DNA from: Anabaena sp. FACHB-1237
Lineage (GTDB): Bacteria > Cyanobacteriota > Cyanobacteriia > Cyanobacteriales > Nostocaceae
Direction: 5' to 3'
DNA: 64,000 nucleotides
Assembly (NCBI RefSeq): GCF_014696225.1
Contig: NZ_JACJPV010000022.1
Location: 1-64,000, forward strand
In this document: positions 34,040-43,500 of the stretch, piece after piece
Layout: every line of letters starts with the position of its first letter
Position numbering within the stretch: the first letter of the stretch is position 1
Position numbers and translations under genes: made by a program
Notes under the pieces: generated by a model
Told to the model about the DNA's origin: nothing
Seen by the model: the letters and a program-made list of their open reading frames with translations, nothing else
Database searches by the model: none

Positions 34040-35959
34040 ATGGAAAATTTGCAAAAAAAAGTTCAGAAAAAACCAAGTTTTTTAAAATTACCTCACCGCA
34101 CTATTTTAGCGAGTATTGCATCTGCTTCATTTATAGTATGTCCAATTATAATAGGCATAAATCCAGTAGCAGCGCAAAAAAATGAAGCTAATACACTGAG
34201 TTATAGTAAGTTAATTGAAAAAACCCAACAGGGACAAGTAAAAAAGGTAAAAATAGATGAAGTAGAACAAGTTGCGCAGGTTTATTTGGTAGGGAATAAA
34301 CCCGAAGATCCACCGATAAGAGTAAAACTTTTAGCACAAAATCCAGAGTTAATTAATATCCTCAAAAAGCAAAATGTGGAATTTGAGGAGGTTTCTTCTG
34401 CTGGTAATCGCGCAGCACAGGTATTCTTATTTAATATGATGTGGGTTTTGCTACTGGTATCTTTGGCCTTACTTTTAATCCGTCGTTCTGCTAATGCTTC
34501 CAACCAGGCGATGAATTTTGGCAAGTCTCGCGCTAAATTCCAAATGGAGGCCAAAACAGGGGTAAAATTCGATGATGTGGCAGGTGTGAAAGAAGCTAAA
34601 GAAGAATTAGAGGAAGTTGTCACATTCCTAAAGCAACCAGAAAAATTTACGGCGGTGGGTGCGCGTATTCCCAAGGGTGTATTATTGGTAGGACCGCCAG
34701 GAACAGGTAAAACATTGTTAGCTAAGGCGATCGCTGGCGAAGCTGGTGTACCATTCTTTAGTATGTCAGGTTCGGAATTTGTGGAAATGTTTGTTGGTGT
34801 GGGTGCTTCCCGCGTCCGAGATTTGTTTAAGAAAGCTAAAGAAAATGCTCCTTGTTTAATATTCATTGATGAAATTGATGCGGTAGGAAGACAACGCGGT
34901 GTGGGTATTGGGGGAGGAAACGATGAAAGAGAACAAACCCTCAACCAATTATTAACGGAAATGGACGGTTTTGAAGGCAATACGGGCATTATTATTATTG
35001 CTGCTACTAACCGACCTGATGTATTAGATTCTGCTTTATTGCGTCCTGGTCGTTTCGATAGACAAGTAATAGTGGATGTACCTGATTTAAAAGGAAGATT
35101 AGATATTTTGACAGTTCATGCCCAAAATAAGAAAATTGATCCAAGTGTATCATTAGAAGCGATCGCTCGTAGAACCGCAGGATTTACAGGTGCGGACTTA
35201 GCTAACCTACTCAATGAAGCGGCCATTTTAACAGCGAGAAGACGCAAAGAAGCCATTACCGACCTAGAAATCAATGATGCCACAGATCGAGTAGTTGCGG
35301 GAATGGAAGGAACACCACTATTAGATAGTAAGAAAAAACGAATTATTGCTTATCATGAAGTTGGTAAAGCCTTGGTAGGAACATTAATAGAAAAACATGA
35401 TCCTGTACAAAAAGTGACCCTCATTCCTAGAGGACAATCTTTAGGTTTAACATGGTTTGCACCCAACGATGAACACTTTTTAATGTCGCGGTTGCAACTA
35501 TTAGCAATTATCACTGCCATTTTAGCTGGTAGAGCGACAGAAGAAGTGGTATTTGGTGCTAAAGAAATTACCTCTGGAGGTGGTAAACCCGAAGGAAGAG
35601 AAATAGAATATGTAACGTCCATAGCCCGTGATATGGTGACAATGTACGGTATGTCAGATATTGGTCAATTTTCCCTAGAACCTCCTAATCAAGAAACATT
35701 CATGCGCCGTAATGGTATGAGTAAAACAGATTATTCTGAAGTGATTTCTGCAAAAATAGATCATGCAATTCGGGATATCATTATGCAGTGTTATGAAACC
35801 GGAAAAAACCTGATTACTAACAATAGGAAATTAGTGGATCATTTAGTAGAAATTCTCATAGAAGAAGAAACTATTGATGGTGACAAATTCCGGCAAATAG
35901 TGGGAGAATATTGTACTATTGCAGAGGAAAAATTGACCATGAATTTAGTCAGATCATAA
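34040..35959 (+). CDS. FtsH-family AAA+ protein with a degenerate protease site
   Basis: 639 residues, normal FtsH length. There is an N-terminal membrane segment (about 22-44), a lumen/periplasmic domain and a second helix (about 135-153). The AAA module is intact: Walker A GPPGTGKT near 218, pore loop FVGVGAS, Walker [12 protein letters not shown], and an arginine-finger region [19 protein letters not shown]. The protease motif HExxH is HEVGK (H439, E440, K443). The downstream zinc-ligand aspartate position reads REIEYV instead of NDI. Two of three zinc ligands are therefore lost, so it should unfold or chaperone but not cleave, like plant FtsHi proteins. Confidence 0.88.
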   Translation: MENLQKKVQKKPSFLKLPHRTILASIASASFIVCPIIIGINPVAAQKNEANTLSYSKLIEKTQQGQVKKVKIDEVEQVAQVYLVGNKPEDPPIRVKLLAQNPELINILKKQNVEFEEVSSAGNRAAQVFLFNMMWVLLLVSLALLLIRRSANASNQAMNFGKSRAKFQMEAKTGVKFDDVAGVKEAKEELEEVVTFLKQPEKFTAVGARIPKGVLLVGPPGTGKTLLAKAIAGEAGVPFFSMSGSEFVEMFVGVGASRVRDLFKKAKENAPCLIFIDEIDAVGRQRGVGIGGGNDEREQTLNQLLTEMDGFEGNTGIIIIAATNRPDVLDSALLRPGRFDRQVIVDVPDLKGRLDILTVHAQNKKIDPSVSLEAIARRTAGFTGADLANLLNEAAILTARRRKEAITDLEINDATDRVVAGMEGTPLLDSKKKRIIAYHEVGKALVGTLIEKHDPVQKVTLIPRGQSLGLTWFAPNDEHFLMSRLQLLAIITAILAGRATEEVVFGAKEITSGGGKPEGREIEYVTSIARDMVTMYGMSDIGQFSLEPPNQETFMRRNGMSKTDYSEVISAKIDHAIRDIIMQCYETGKNLITNNRKLVDHLVEILIEEETIDGDKFRQIVGEYCTIAEEKLTMNLVRS

Positions 35960-35962
35960 TAA

Positions 35963-36140
35963 TAAGCTGATGTGCAGCACTCACTGTATCGCAAAAAAAC
36001 CTGAAATTACAGTAGCACAAGCATCTTGCTTGTATTTATTATCCTAAAAAGCACTCACTGTATCGCAAAAAAACCTGAAATTACAGTAGCACAAGCATCT
36101 TGCTTGTATTTATTATCCAAATCAAAAGCACAACAGCTGA
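35963..36140. repeat. MITE family 1 with internal tandem duplication
   Basis: Begins TAAGCTGATGTGC. A segment of about 80 bases from GCACTCACTGTATCGC onward is repeated head-to-tail before the CAACAGCTGA end. It lies directly after the ftsH-like stop. Confidence 0.8.
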
Positions 36141-36149
36141 TTACAAAAA

Positions 36150-36256
36150 TACAGCACATTCCATCTACATGAGGTACACTAGGAACAGGCAAGATGCCTG
36201 TGTTACAAGGGTTTTATCATTAATATCTGTACCTCATAATAACGCAAACTGCTGTA
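36150..36256. repeat. MITE family 2, full copy
   Basis: 107 bases from TACAGCACATTCC to CAAACTGCTGTA, longer than the psbH copies by a GAGGTACACT-type insertion. It ends 20 bases before the SNF2 helicase start. Confidence 0.85.
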
Positions 36257-36276
36257 AATCGGGGATTTTTGTATAC

Positions 36277-39129
36277 ATGAATTATCTGTCTCCTGGATCT
36301 ATTGTTACCTGTCGCAGTCGTCAATGGGTAATTTTACCTGATGAAAATAAAGACCTGATTCGTTTACGTCCTCTTAGTGGCAATGAATCGGAAACTATTG
36401 GTATTTATCGTCCTTTAATTGAAAACATCGAAACTATAGAACCTGCTAGTTTTCCTTTACCCGTTGTTGATAATATTCAAGATCATTCAGCAGCTTTATT
36501 ACTGATGGATGCAGCTAGACATTTATTAAGAAGTGGTGCTGGTCCTTTTCGTTGTTTGGGTAGGTTGTCTTTACGTCCCCGTCCCTATCAATTAGTACCA
36601 TTGTTAATGGCTTTAAGGTTAAATACGGTAAGATTATTAATTGCTGATGATGTGGGTATTGGTAAAACTATTGAAGCTGGTTTAATTGCCCGCGAATTAT
36701 TGGATAGAGGTGAAATAAAACGCATGGGGGTATTATGTCCACCTCATTTATGCGAACAATGGCAACAGGAATTAAAGGAAAAGTTCCATATTGATGCGGT
36801 GGTTATTCGTTCTGGCACTGCTTCCAAGTTAGAAAGAGTTATTCCTGGGGGTTCTCATATATTCGCCTATTATCGTCATATTATCGTTAGTTTGGACTAT
36901 GCTAAAGCTGAACGTCGTCGCGCTAGTTTTATTACCCATTGTCCAGATTTTATGATTGTTGATGAAGCACATACTTGCACCACTGCTAATATTAAAAATT
37001 CTTCTCAACAACAACGTTATCAATTAATTCAACAGGTTGCAGAAAAATTAAATCGCCATTTATTATTATTGACTGCAACTCCTCACAGTGGTATAGAGGA
37101 GGCTTTTCTGTCTTTGTTAGGGTTAATTAAACCAGAGTTTAGTAACTTGTATCTTGAGGATCTCACAGAGGTACAACGCAATACATTAGCCAGTCATTTT
37201 ATTCAACGCCGTCGGGCTGATGTTAAGCTATGGTTAGGCAATGAAACCCCTTTTCCTAAAAGAATATCAGAAGAAAGACCTTATAAGTTATCCCAGGAAT
37301 ATAAAGCACTCTTTGATGATGTTTATGATTTTGTGCGGGGTTTAGTTAAAAATACTACCGCAGATATGACTCACGCTCAAAGAAGAGGACGTTACTGGTC
37401 AGCATTGGCTTTGATTCGTTGTGTTATGTCCTCTCCTGCTGCGGCTATAGCCACGTTAAAACGCCAGGTCAATAAATCTACGGATAATAATGTGATATCT
37501 GAGTTAGATGAAAGATTAGATGAAAGTTTGATGAGTGTGTATGTTGATGATGCTGTAGATCAGGAAAAAGCCGTTGATACTTCGCCAACAATGGTTATAG
37601 AACAAGGGCAAAAAAGTTATAGCGATGGGGATAAACGTAAGTTACAGTATTTTATAGAAACTGCGGAAAAACTACAGGGTAATAAGGATCAAAAATTACA
37701 ATCTTGTATTGTTCATGTCCAAAGTTTGTTAGCAAGTGGTTATAATCCTATTATTTGGTGTCGCTATATCGCTACAGCTAATTATTTGGCAGATGCTTTA
37801 AAACAAAAATTAGAAAAGAAAAACGGTAATTTGCGAATTATTGCTATTACTGGAGAACATTCAGAGGATGAAAGAGAGATTTTTCTGGCTAATTTAAAAT
37901 CATATCCACAAAGGGTGTTAATTGCTACTGATTGTTTGAGTGAAGGGGTAAATTTACAGTCTCATTTTAGTGCAGTGATCCATTATGATTTACCTTGGAA
38001 TCCCAACCGTTTGGAACAACGGGAGGGCAGAATTGATCGTTATGGACAAGTAGCAACAGATGTAAAAATTTGTTTACTCTACGGACAAGATAACCCAGTA
38101 GATGGGGCAGTTTTAGAGGTGCTGATACGTAAAGCAGTACAAATACATAAGACTTTAGGAATTACTGTACCTGTACCAATGGATAGCACCACTGTTTCTG
38201 AAGCTGTATTTAAGTCATTGTTCGATCGCTCTACTAATGCTGTACAGTTATCTTTATTAGACTTATCAGAAATTAATGCTATTGAGCAAATTAATAAACA
38301 ATTGGATAAGGCTGTGGAACGGGAAAAAATCAGTAGGACTCGTTTCGCCCAACGTGCTATTAAACCTACAGAAGTGGAACAGGAGTTAATTGAATCAGAT
38401 AAAATTTTGGGTAGTGAGGAAGATTTAGTCAGATTTGTAACTACTGCTTGTCAGCGTTTATCCTGTTCTTTAATTCAGAAAAAACAAGGGTGGTTATTGA
38501 AAAATATCCCTCTATTTCTACAACCAATTTTAGGAGATCAAGAAAGGTTGATGAGTTTTACAACTCCAGTAGCAGAAGGGGTGGAATATGTGGGAAGAAA
38601 TCATCCTTTGGTGGAAGGTTTAGCCCGGTTTATCCTAGAAAACGCACTACTGAATAATGGTGACGTTAAAGCCGCTAGATGTGGAATGACTGTTACTGAT
38701 ATGGTGACAAAACGCACTACTTTGTTTTTGTTACGGTTACGTCATTTACTCAAGCAAAAAGCTAGTAGTAGGGTTAAGCAAGGGGACGAAAATAATCCAG
38801 AACATGAGTTATTAGGTGAAGAATGTGCGGTAATTGGTTTTACTGGACCACCATCCCATCCAGTTTGGTTAAGTGCTGATGATTCTAAGGGTTTATTAGA
38901 AAAAGCTAATTCAGTAGGTAATGCTGTTGATCCTCAAGGAGAAATAGGAGAACTATTAGAACGTTTAGACGAAGTAATCCCAGATTTAGAAAAGTTTGCA
39001 AAAGAGCGATCGCAGTATCTATTACAATGTCATAATCGTGTGAGGAAGATCACACAAGAGGGTTATATTGAAGTAAGATCATTATTACCCATAGATATAC
39101 TAGGGGTGTATATTTTACAACCTAAATAA
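36277..39129 (+). CDS. SNF2-family helicase, DrmD-like
   Basis: 950 residues from the ATG at 36277; the reading frame is open further upstream only through MITE sequence. SF2/SNF2 motifs are all present: I DDVGIGKTIEAG near 124, II DEAH near 229, III LTATPHSG and VI QREGRIDRYGQ near 581. The N-terminal PGSIVTCRSRQWVILP block resembles DrmD of class 1 DISARM and related anti-phage loci. It would translocate on DNA rather than unwind it. It is followed by an N6-methylase and a DUF1998 helicase, supporting a defence role. An alternative is a solitary RapA-like remodeller. Confidence 0.8.
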   Translation: MNYLSPGSIVTCRSRQWVILPDENKDLIRLRPLSGNESETIGIYRPLIENIETIEPASFPLPVVDNIQDHSAALLLMDAARHLLRSGAGPFRCLGRLSLRPRPYQLVPLLMALRLNTVRLLIADDVGIGKTIEAGLIARELLDRGEIKRMGVLCPPHLCEQWQQELKEKFHIDAVVIRSGTASKLERVIPGGSHIFAYYRHIIVSLDYAKAERRRASFITHCPDFMIVDEAHTCTTANIKNSSQQQRYQLIQQVAEKLNRHLLLLTATPHSGIEEAFLSLLGLIKPEFSNLYLEDLTEVQRNTLASHFIQRRRADVKLWLGNETPFPKRISEERPYKLSQEYKALFDDVYDFVRGLVKNTTADMTHAQRRGRYWSALALIRCVMSSPAAAIATLKRQVNKSTDNNVISELDERLDESLMSVYVDDAVDQEKAVDTSPTMVIEQGQKSYSDGDKRKLQYFIETAEKLQGNKDQKLQSCIVHVQSLLASGYNPIIWCRYIATANYLADALKQKLEKKNGNLRIIAITGEHSEDEREIFLANLKSYPQRVLIATDCLSEGVNLQSHFSAVIHYDLPWNPNRLEQREGRIDRYGQVATDVKICLLYGQDNPVDGAVLEVLIRKAVQIHKTLGITVPVPMDSTTVSEAVFKSLFDRSTNAVQLSLLDLSEINAIEQINKQLDKAVEREKISRTRFAQRAIKPTEVEQELIESDKILGSEEDLVRFVTTACQRLSCSLIQKKQGWLLKNIPLFLQPILGDQERLMSFTTPVAEGVEYVGRNHPLVEGLARFILENALLNNGDVKAARCGMTVTDMVTKRTTLFLLRLRHLLKQKASSRVKQGDENNPEHELLGEECAVIGFTGPPSHPVWLSADDSKGLLEKANSVGNAVDPQGEIGELLERLDEVIPDLEKFAKERSQYLLQCHNRVRKITQEGYIEVRSLLPIDILGVYILQPK

Positions 39130-39134
39130 CCAGA

Positions 39135-39388
39135 CTAGATCCCCAAGATCCCGGACTTCTCAAAGAAGTCCGGGATCTGAACACCCCACCACAAGATCCC
39201 CAAGATCCCGGACTTCTCAACTAAGATACTAAAAAGATCCCGGACTTCTCAACTAAGATACTAAAAAGATCCCGGACTTCTCAAAGAAGTCCGGGATCTG
39301 AACACCCCACCACAAGATCCCCAAGATCCCGGACTTCTCAACTAAAATACTAAAAAGATACCGGACTTCTCAAAGAAGTCCGGGATCT
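39135..39388. repeat. REP array upstream of the RAYT gene
   Basis: Three full 33-base palindromes (39146-39178, 39267-39299, 39356-39388) alternate with half units of the form GATCCCGGACTTCTCAACTA plus AGATACTAAA. The whole is a degenerate higher-order tandem array. It ends 12 bases before the GGAG that serves the transposase gene. Confidence 0.92.
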
Positions 39389-39412
39389 GAAACACCACAA
39401 GGAGATGTAAAA

Positions 39413-39985
39413 ATGCCACAAAGAAAAACACCATTAAAAACTGATAATTTTTACCATATTTATAATCGCGGAAACAACCGTCAAAACATTTTTTTTGAAC
39501 AGGATAACTATATATATTTCTTAAAACTAATCAAACTATATCTTATCAATCATGTAGATATTTTAGCTTATTGTTTAATGCCCAATCATTATCATTTTCT
39601 ACTATATTTAAAAGATGAAAACCTATCTGACGCAATGAAATCACTTTCCGTAGCTTATACAAAAGCAATTAATAAAAGGTTTAATCGTTCAGGAGTATTA
39701 TTTCAAGGACGTTTTCAAAATATTCATGTTGCGGAAACAGAATATTTAATTAATCTTGTCCGTTATATTCATTTAAACCCCATCAAAGCGGGAATAGTTG
39801 ATAAAATAGAAGAATGGGAATTTTCCAGTTATTTAGAATATGCAGGACTAAGACCAGGAAAACTACCTAAAATGGACTATATTAAAATGGAAATAGATAA
39901 TGAAACAGAATATAGAAAATTTTTAACAGATGACAAATTACCCCATAGCGATAACTTTCATAAACTGCTACTTGATGACGACTAA
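39413..39985 (+). CDS. REP-associated tyrosine transposase (RAYT, Y1/IS200-like)
   Basis: 190 residues. FYHIYNRGNNRQNIFFEQDNY is the classical RAYT N-terminus. The HUH motif is YCLMPNHYHFLL near residue 60. The catalytic tyrosine block reads SVAYTKAINKRFNRSGVLFQGRF, followed by YIHLNPIKAGIV. These are the features of TnpA-REP proteins, which act on REP hairpins and are domesticated rather than autonomous IS enzymes. GGAG lies 9 bases before the ATG. Its stop TAA runs directly into the downstream array, and both sides are packed with the palindromes, its likely substrates. Confidence 0.92.
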   Translation: MPQRKTPLKTDNFYHIYNRGNNRQNIFFEQDNYIYFLKLIKLYLINHVDILAYCLMPNHYHFLLYLKDENLSDAMKSLSVAYTKAINKRFNRSGVLFQGRFQNIHVAETEYLINLVRYIHLNPIKAGIVDKIEEWEFSSYLEYAGLRPGKLPKMDYIKMEIDNETEYRKFLTDDKLPHSDNFHKLLLDDD

Positions 39986-40535
39986 GATCCCCAAGATCCC
40001 CAAGATCCCGGACTTCTCAACTAAAATACTAAAAAGATCCCGGACTTCTCAACTAAAATACTAAAAAGATCCCGGACTTCTCAAAGAAGTCCGGGATCTG
40101 AACGCCCCACTACAAGATCCCCAAGATCCCAGACTTCTCAACTAAAATGCTAAAAAGATCCCGGACTTCTCAAAGAAGTCCGGGATCTGAACGCCCCACT
40201 ACAAGATCCCCAAGATCCCGGACTTCTCAACTAAAATACTAAAAAGATCCCGGACTTCTCAACTAAAATGCTAAAAAGATCCCGGACTTCTCAAAGAAGT
40301 CCGGGATCTGAACACCCCACCACAAGATCCCCAAGATCCCAGACTTCTCAACTAAAATGCTAAAAAGATCCCGGACTTCTCAAAGAAGTCCGGGATCTGA
40401 ACACCCCACTACAAGATCCCCAAGATCCCGGACTTCTCAACTAAAATACTAAAAAGATCCCGGACTTCTCAAAGAAGTCCGGGATCTGAACGCCCCACCA
40501 CAAGATCCCGGACTTCTCAAAGAAGTCCGGGATCT
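39985..40535. repeat. REP array downstream of the RAYT gene
   Basis: About 550 bases with six full palindromes and about seven half units, linked by GAACGCCCCACTACAAG or GAACACCCCACCACAAG connectors. Higher-order units of about 90-120 bases are repeated, indicating tandem amplification. Confidence 0.92.
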
Positions 40536-40567
40536 GAAAACCAATAATAAATACACAACTTAAATCT

Positions 40568-43500
40568 ATGTTAACCGCTATTCAATTTCAAGGAAATCTC
40601 CTAGCGGCAGATATCACCAACGACCTATTAACTGCTAATATTAAAGGTCAAACTCCAGAAGATTTTGGATTACCTAAATCTGATAAATTAGAAGATGAAA
40701 TTGCCATTGTTTGGGGCTATGCTAAAGCCTATTGGACAGATTTTAACTATCAATTAAATAAACTCAGTACAGAAGATACCGCTACCAGTATCACCCGTGA
40801 GGTGTGGGTAGTTCCTTTATTACGTCGTCTTGGGTATTTTCCCTTATATACTCCTAAAGCAGAAGTGGTAGATAATCAAACCTACGCCATTTCTCATCGC
40901 GCTGCATCAAAACCTGACCCTTCCATTACCAATCACCAATTACTAATTACCAATTACCCACCTATTCATATTATCGGTTGCCGTCTGGAACTTGATAAAC
41001 GTCCTCCTAGTGGTAATCCTCGCTTATCTGCCCATAGTTTAGTACAAGAATATCTTAACAAGACTGAGCATCTTTGGGCTATAGTTACCAACGGTTTTCG
41101 CTGGCGGTTATTACGTGACTCTTCCCTGATGACTCGTAATACCTATATTGAATTTGACCTAGAACAAATCCTTAATGGTGAAAACTTCGCTGAATTTTCG
41201 ATATTTTATCGGCTGTTCCATCGTTCTCGTTTACCGGAAACTGCGGAGGATGCGGATAAATGTCTATTAGAATATTACCATCAAGAAAGTTTACAACAAG
41301 GCGGAAGAGTTAGGGAAAAACTGCGGATAGGTGTGGAAAAAGCATTGATCCTGTTAGGAAATGGTTTTTTGCAGTATTCAGATACCGGACTTCTGTATTC
41401 AGATACCGGACTTCTGTATTCAGATACCGGACTTCTGTATTCAGATACCGGACTTCTTAGAGAAGTCCGGTATCTTGGAGAAGTTTCAGATACCGGACTT
41501 CTTAGAGAAGTCCGGTATCTTAGGTATTATCGTCAATTATTAAGGTTAATCTACCGTTTATTATTTTTAATGGTCGCTGAATCTCGCAATTTATTATTAA
41601 CAGAAAATGACCCAGAAAAAGCCAGAATCTATCTTGAATATTATAGCATTGAACGTTTACGAGAATTAGCAGAACGTCCCTATTTTCGTCGGGAAGGTTT
41701 TCAAGATATTTGGCAAGGTTTACGAGTCACTTTTCAACTTTTTAATGAAAATTGGCGAGGTGAAATTTTAGGTTTATCTCCTTTAAATGGTGATTTATTC
41801 GGTTCGCAAACTTTACAAGATTTAGATAATTGTGGTATTGATAATTATGATTTATTGTTAGCTATTAAACATCTCTCTTTATATGAAGATAAGGGACAAT
41901 TACGCCGGGTAAATTATGCCGCTTTAGATGTAGAAGAGTTGGGTAGTGTCTATGAAAGTTTATTAGATTTTAATCCGCAAATTAGACAAAATAACGGCAT
42001 TTTTGAGTTTATTTTAGTATCTGGAAGTGATAGAAAAACCACAGGTTCTTATTACACACCTCCCCAACTTGTACAACAGTTAATTAAAACCGCGTTAGAG
42101 CCAGTCATAGAAGATAAATTGAAGAACCTAACCCCCCAACCCCCTTCCCTACAAGGGAAGGGGGAGAATATCTTACCCGCTTCTTCTGTATTACCTTCTT
42201 CTCCTGCATTATCGCCTTCTTCTGTGATACCCCCCTCTTCTGTTTTACCCCCCTCTCCTCTCAGGAGAGGGGCTGGGGGAGAGGTCATTTCCTCCCAAGA
42301 ACAAGCATTATTAAGTATTAAAGTTATAGATCCTGCTTGTGGTTCAGGTCATTTTTTATTAGCAGCAGCAAGACGCATAGGTAAAGAATTAGCTAAAGTG
42401 AGAACCGGGGAAGCACAACCAGCGCCCGAACCTTTACGTCAAGCTGTACGGGATGTGATTCAAAATTGTATTTATGGAGTAGATTTGAACCCTTTGGCAG
42501 TAGATTTGTGTAAGGTGGCTTTATGGATTGAAGGTTTTGCCACTGGTAGGCCATTGAATTTTTTAGATCATCGCATTAAATGCGGTAATTCTCTTGTTGG
42601 TGTTTTGGATTTAGATTGTTTAAATGAAGGTATTCCGGAGGATGCTTTTAAGGCTGTAACTGGTGATGATAAAAAGTTATCTACGGATGTTAAAAAGCGC
42701 AATAAAAAAGAACGTGGTACAGATTTACAAGGACAATTATCACTGTTTAATAATATTGAAGTTGAACGAGATAAGTATATAGGAAATGCGCGAGAGTTGG
42801 CAGATTTTACAGAATCTACTCCTCAAGATGTGAAAAAGAAGGAGGAAAAATATCAAGAGTTGAGAAAAATTCCCGGTTGGTGGCGTGATTTTTCTGCTTG
42901 TAATTTATGGACTGCGGCGTTTTTTATGACGTTGACGGAACAGAATTTACAGTTGTTGCCAACTACTGCGGCTTTGGTTCAGGTTTTAAATGGTAATTTA
43001 ACTAATCAAAAATTAATTGATGCTGCGAATAATTTAGCAAGGGAAAAATATTTCTTTCATTGGCCTTTGGAGTTTCCTGAAGTTTTTGAGGATGGCGGTT
43101 TTAGTTGTGTTTTAGGTAATCCTCCTTGGGAGAGAATTAAGTTACAAGAAAAGGAGTTTTTTGCTTCTCGTAATTTGGATATTGCTAACGCCCAAAATAA
43201 AGCAGCGCGGGAAAAGTTGATTAAGGAATTACCTAAGAAAAATCCAGCTTTAGCCCAATCTTTTGAGGATGCTAAACATGATGCAGAAGCACAAAGTAAG
43301 TTTATTCGGGAGTCAGGGAGATTTCCTTTAACTGCTGTGGGTGATATTAATACTTATGCTGTGTTTGCGGAAACTACCAGATGTTTAATTAATGATCTTG
43401 GTAGAGTAGGGGTGATTGTTCCTACGGGTATCGCAACTGATGATACTTGTAAACGGTTTTTTGGTGATTTAATTCAAAAGCAGAATTTAGCAAGTTTGTA

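Noticed and set aside
34282..34989. 235-codon minus-strand frame
   Set aside because: It lies wholly opposite the FtsH AAA domain and has serine/proline-rich shadow composition.
36100..36276. 59-codon N-terminal extension of the SNF2 helicase
   Set aside because: It translates MITE family 1 and 2 sequence; the ATG at 36277 gives a family-like start.
39135..40535. CRISPR-like array around the 39.4 kb gene
   Set aside because: The repeats are perfect palindromes with half units and near-identical connectors, not constant repeats with unique spacers, and no cas gene is present. They are REP/RAYT arrays.
41361..41543. 60-codon frame inside the methylase gene
   Set aside because: It is the alternate reading of the 21-base REP repeats (QIPDF repeated).
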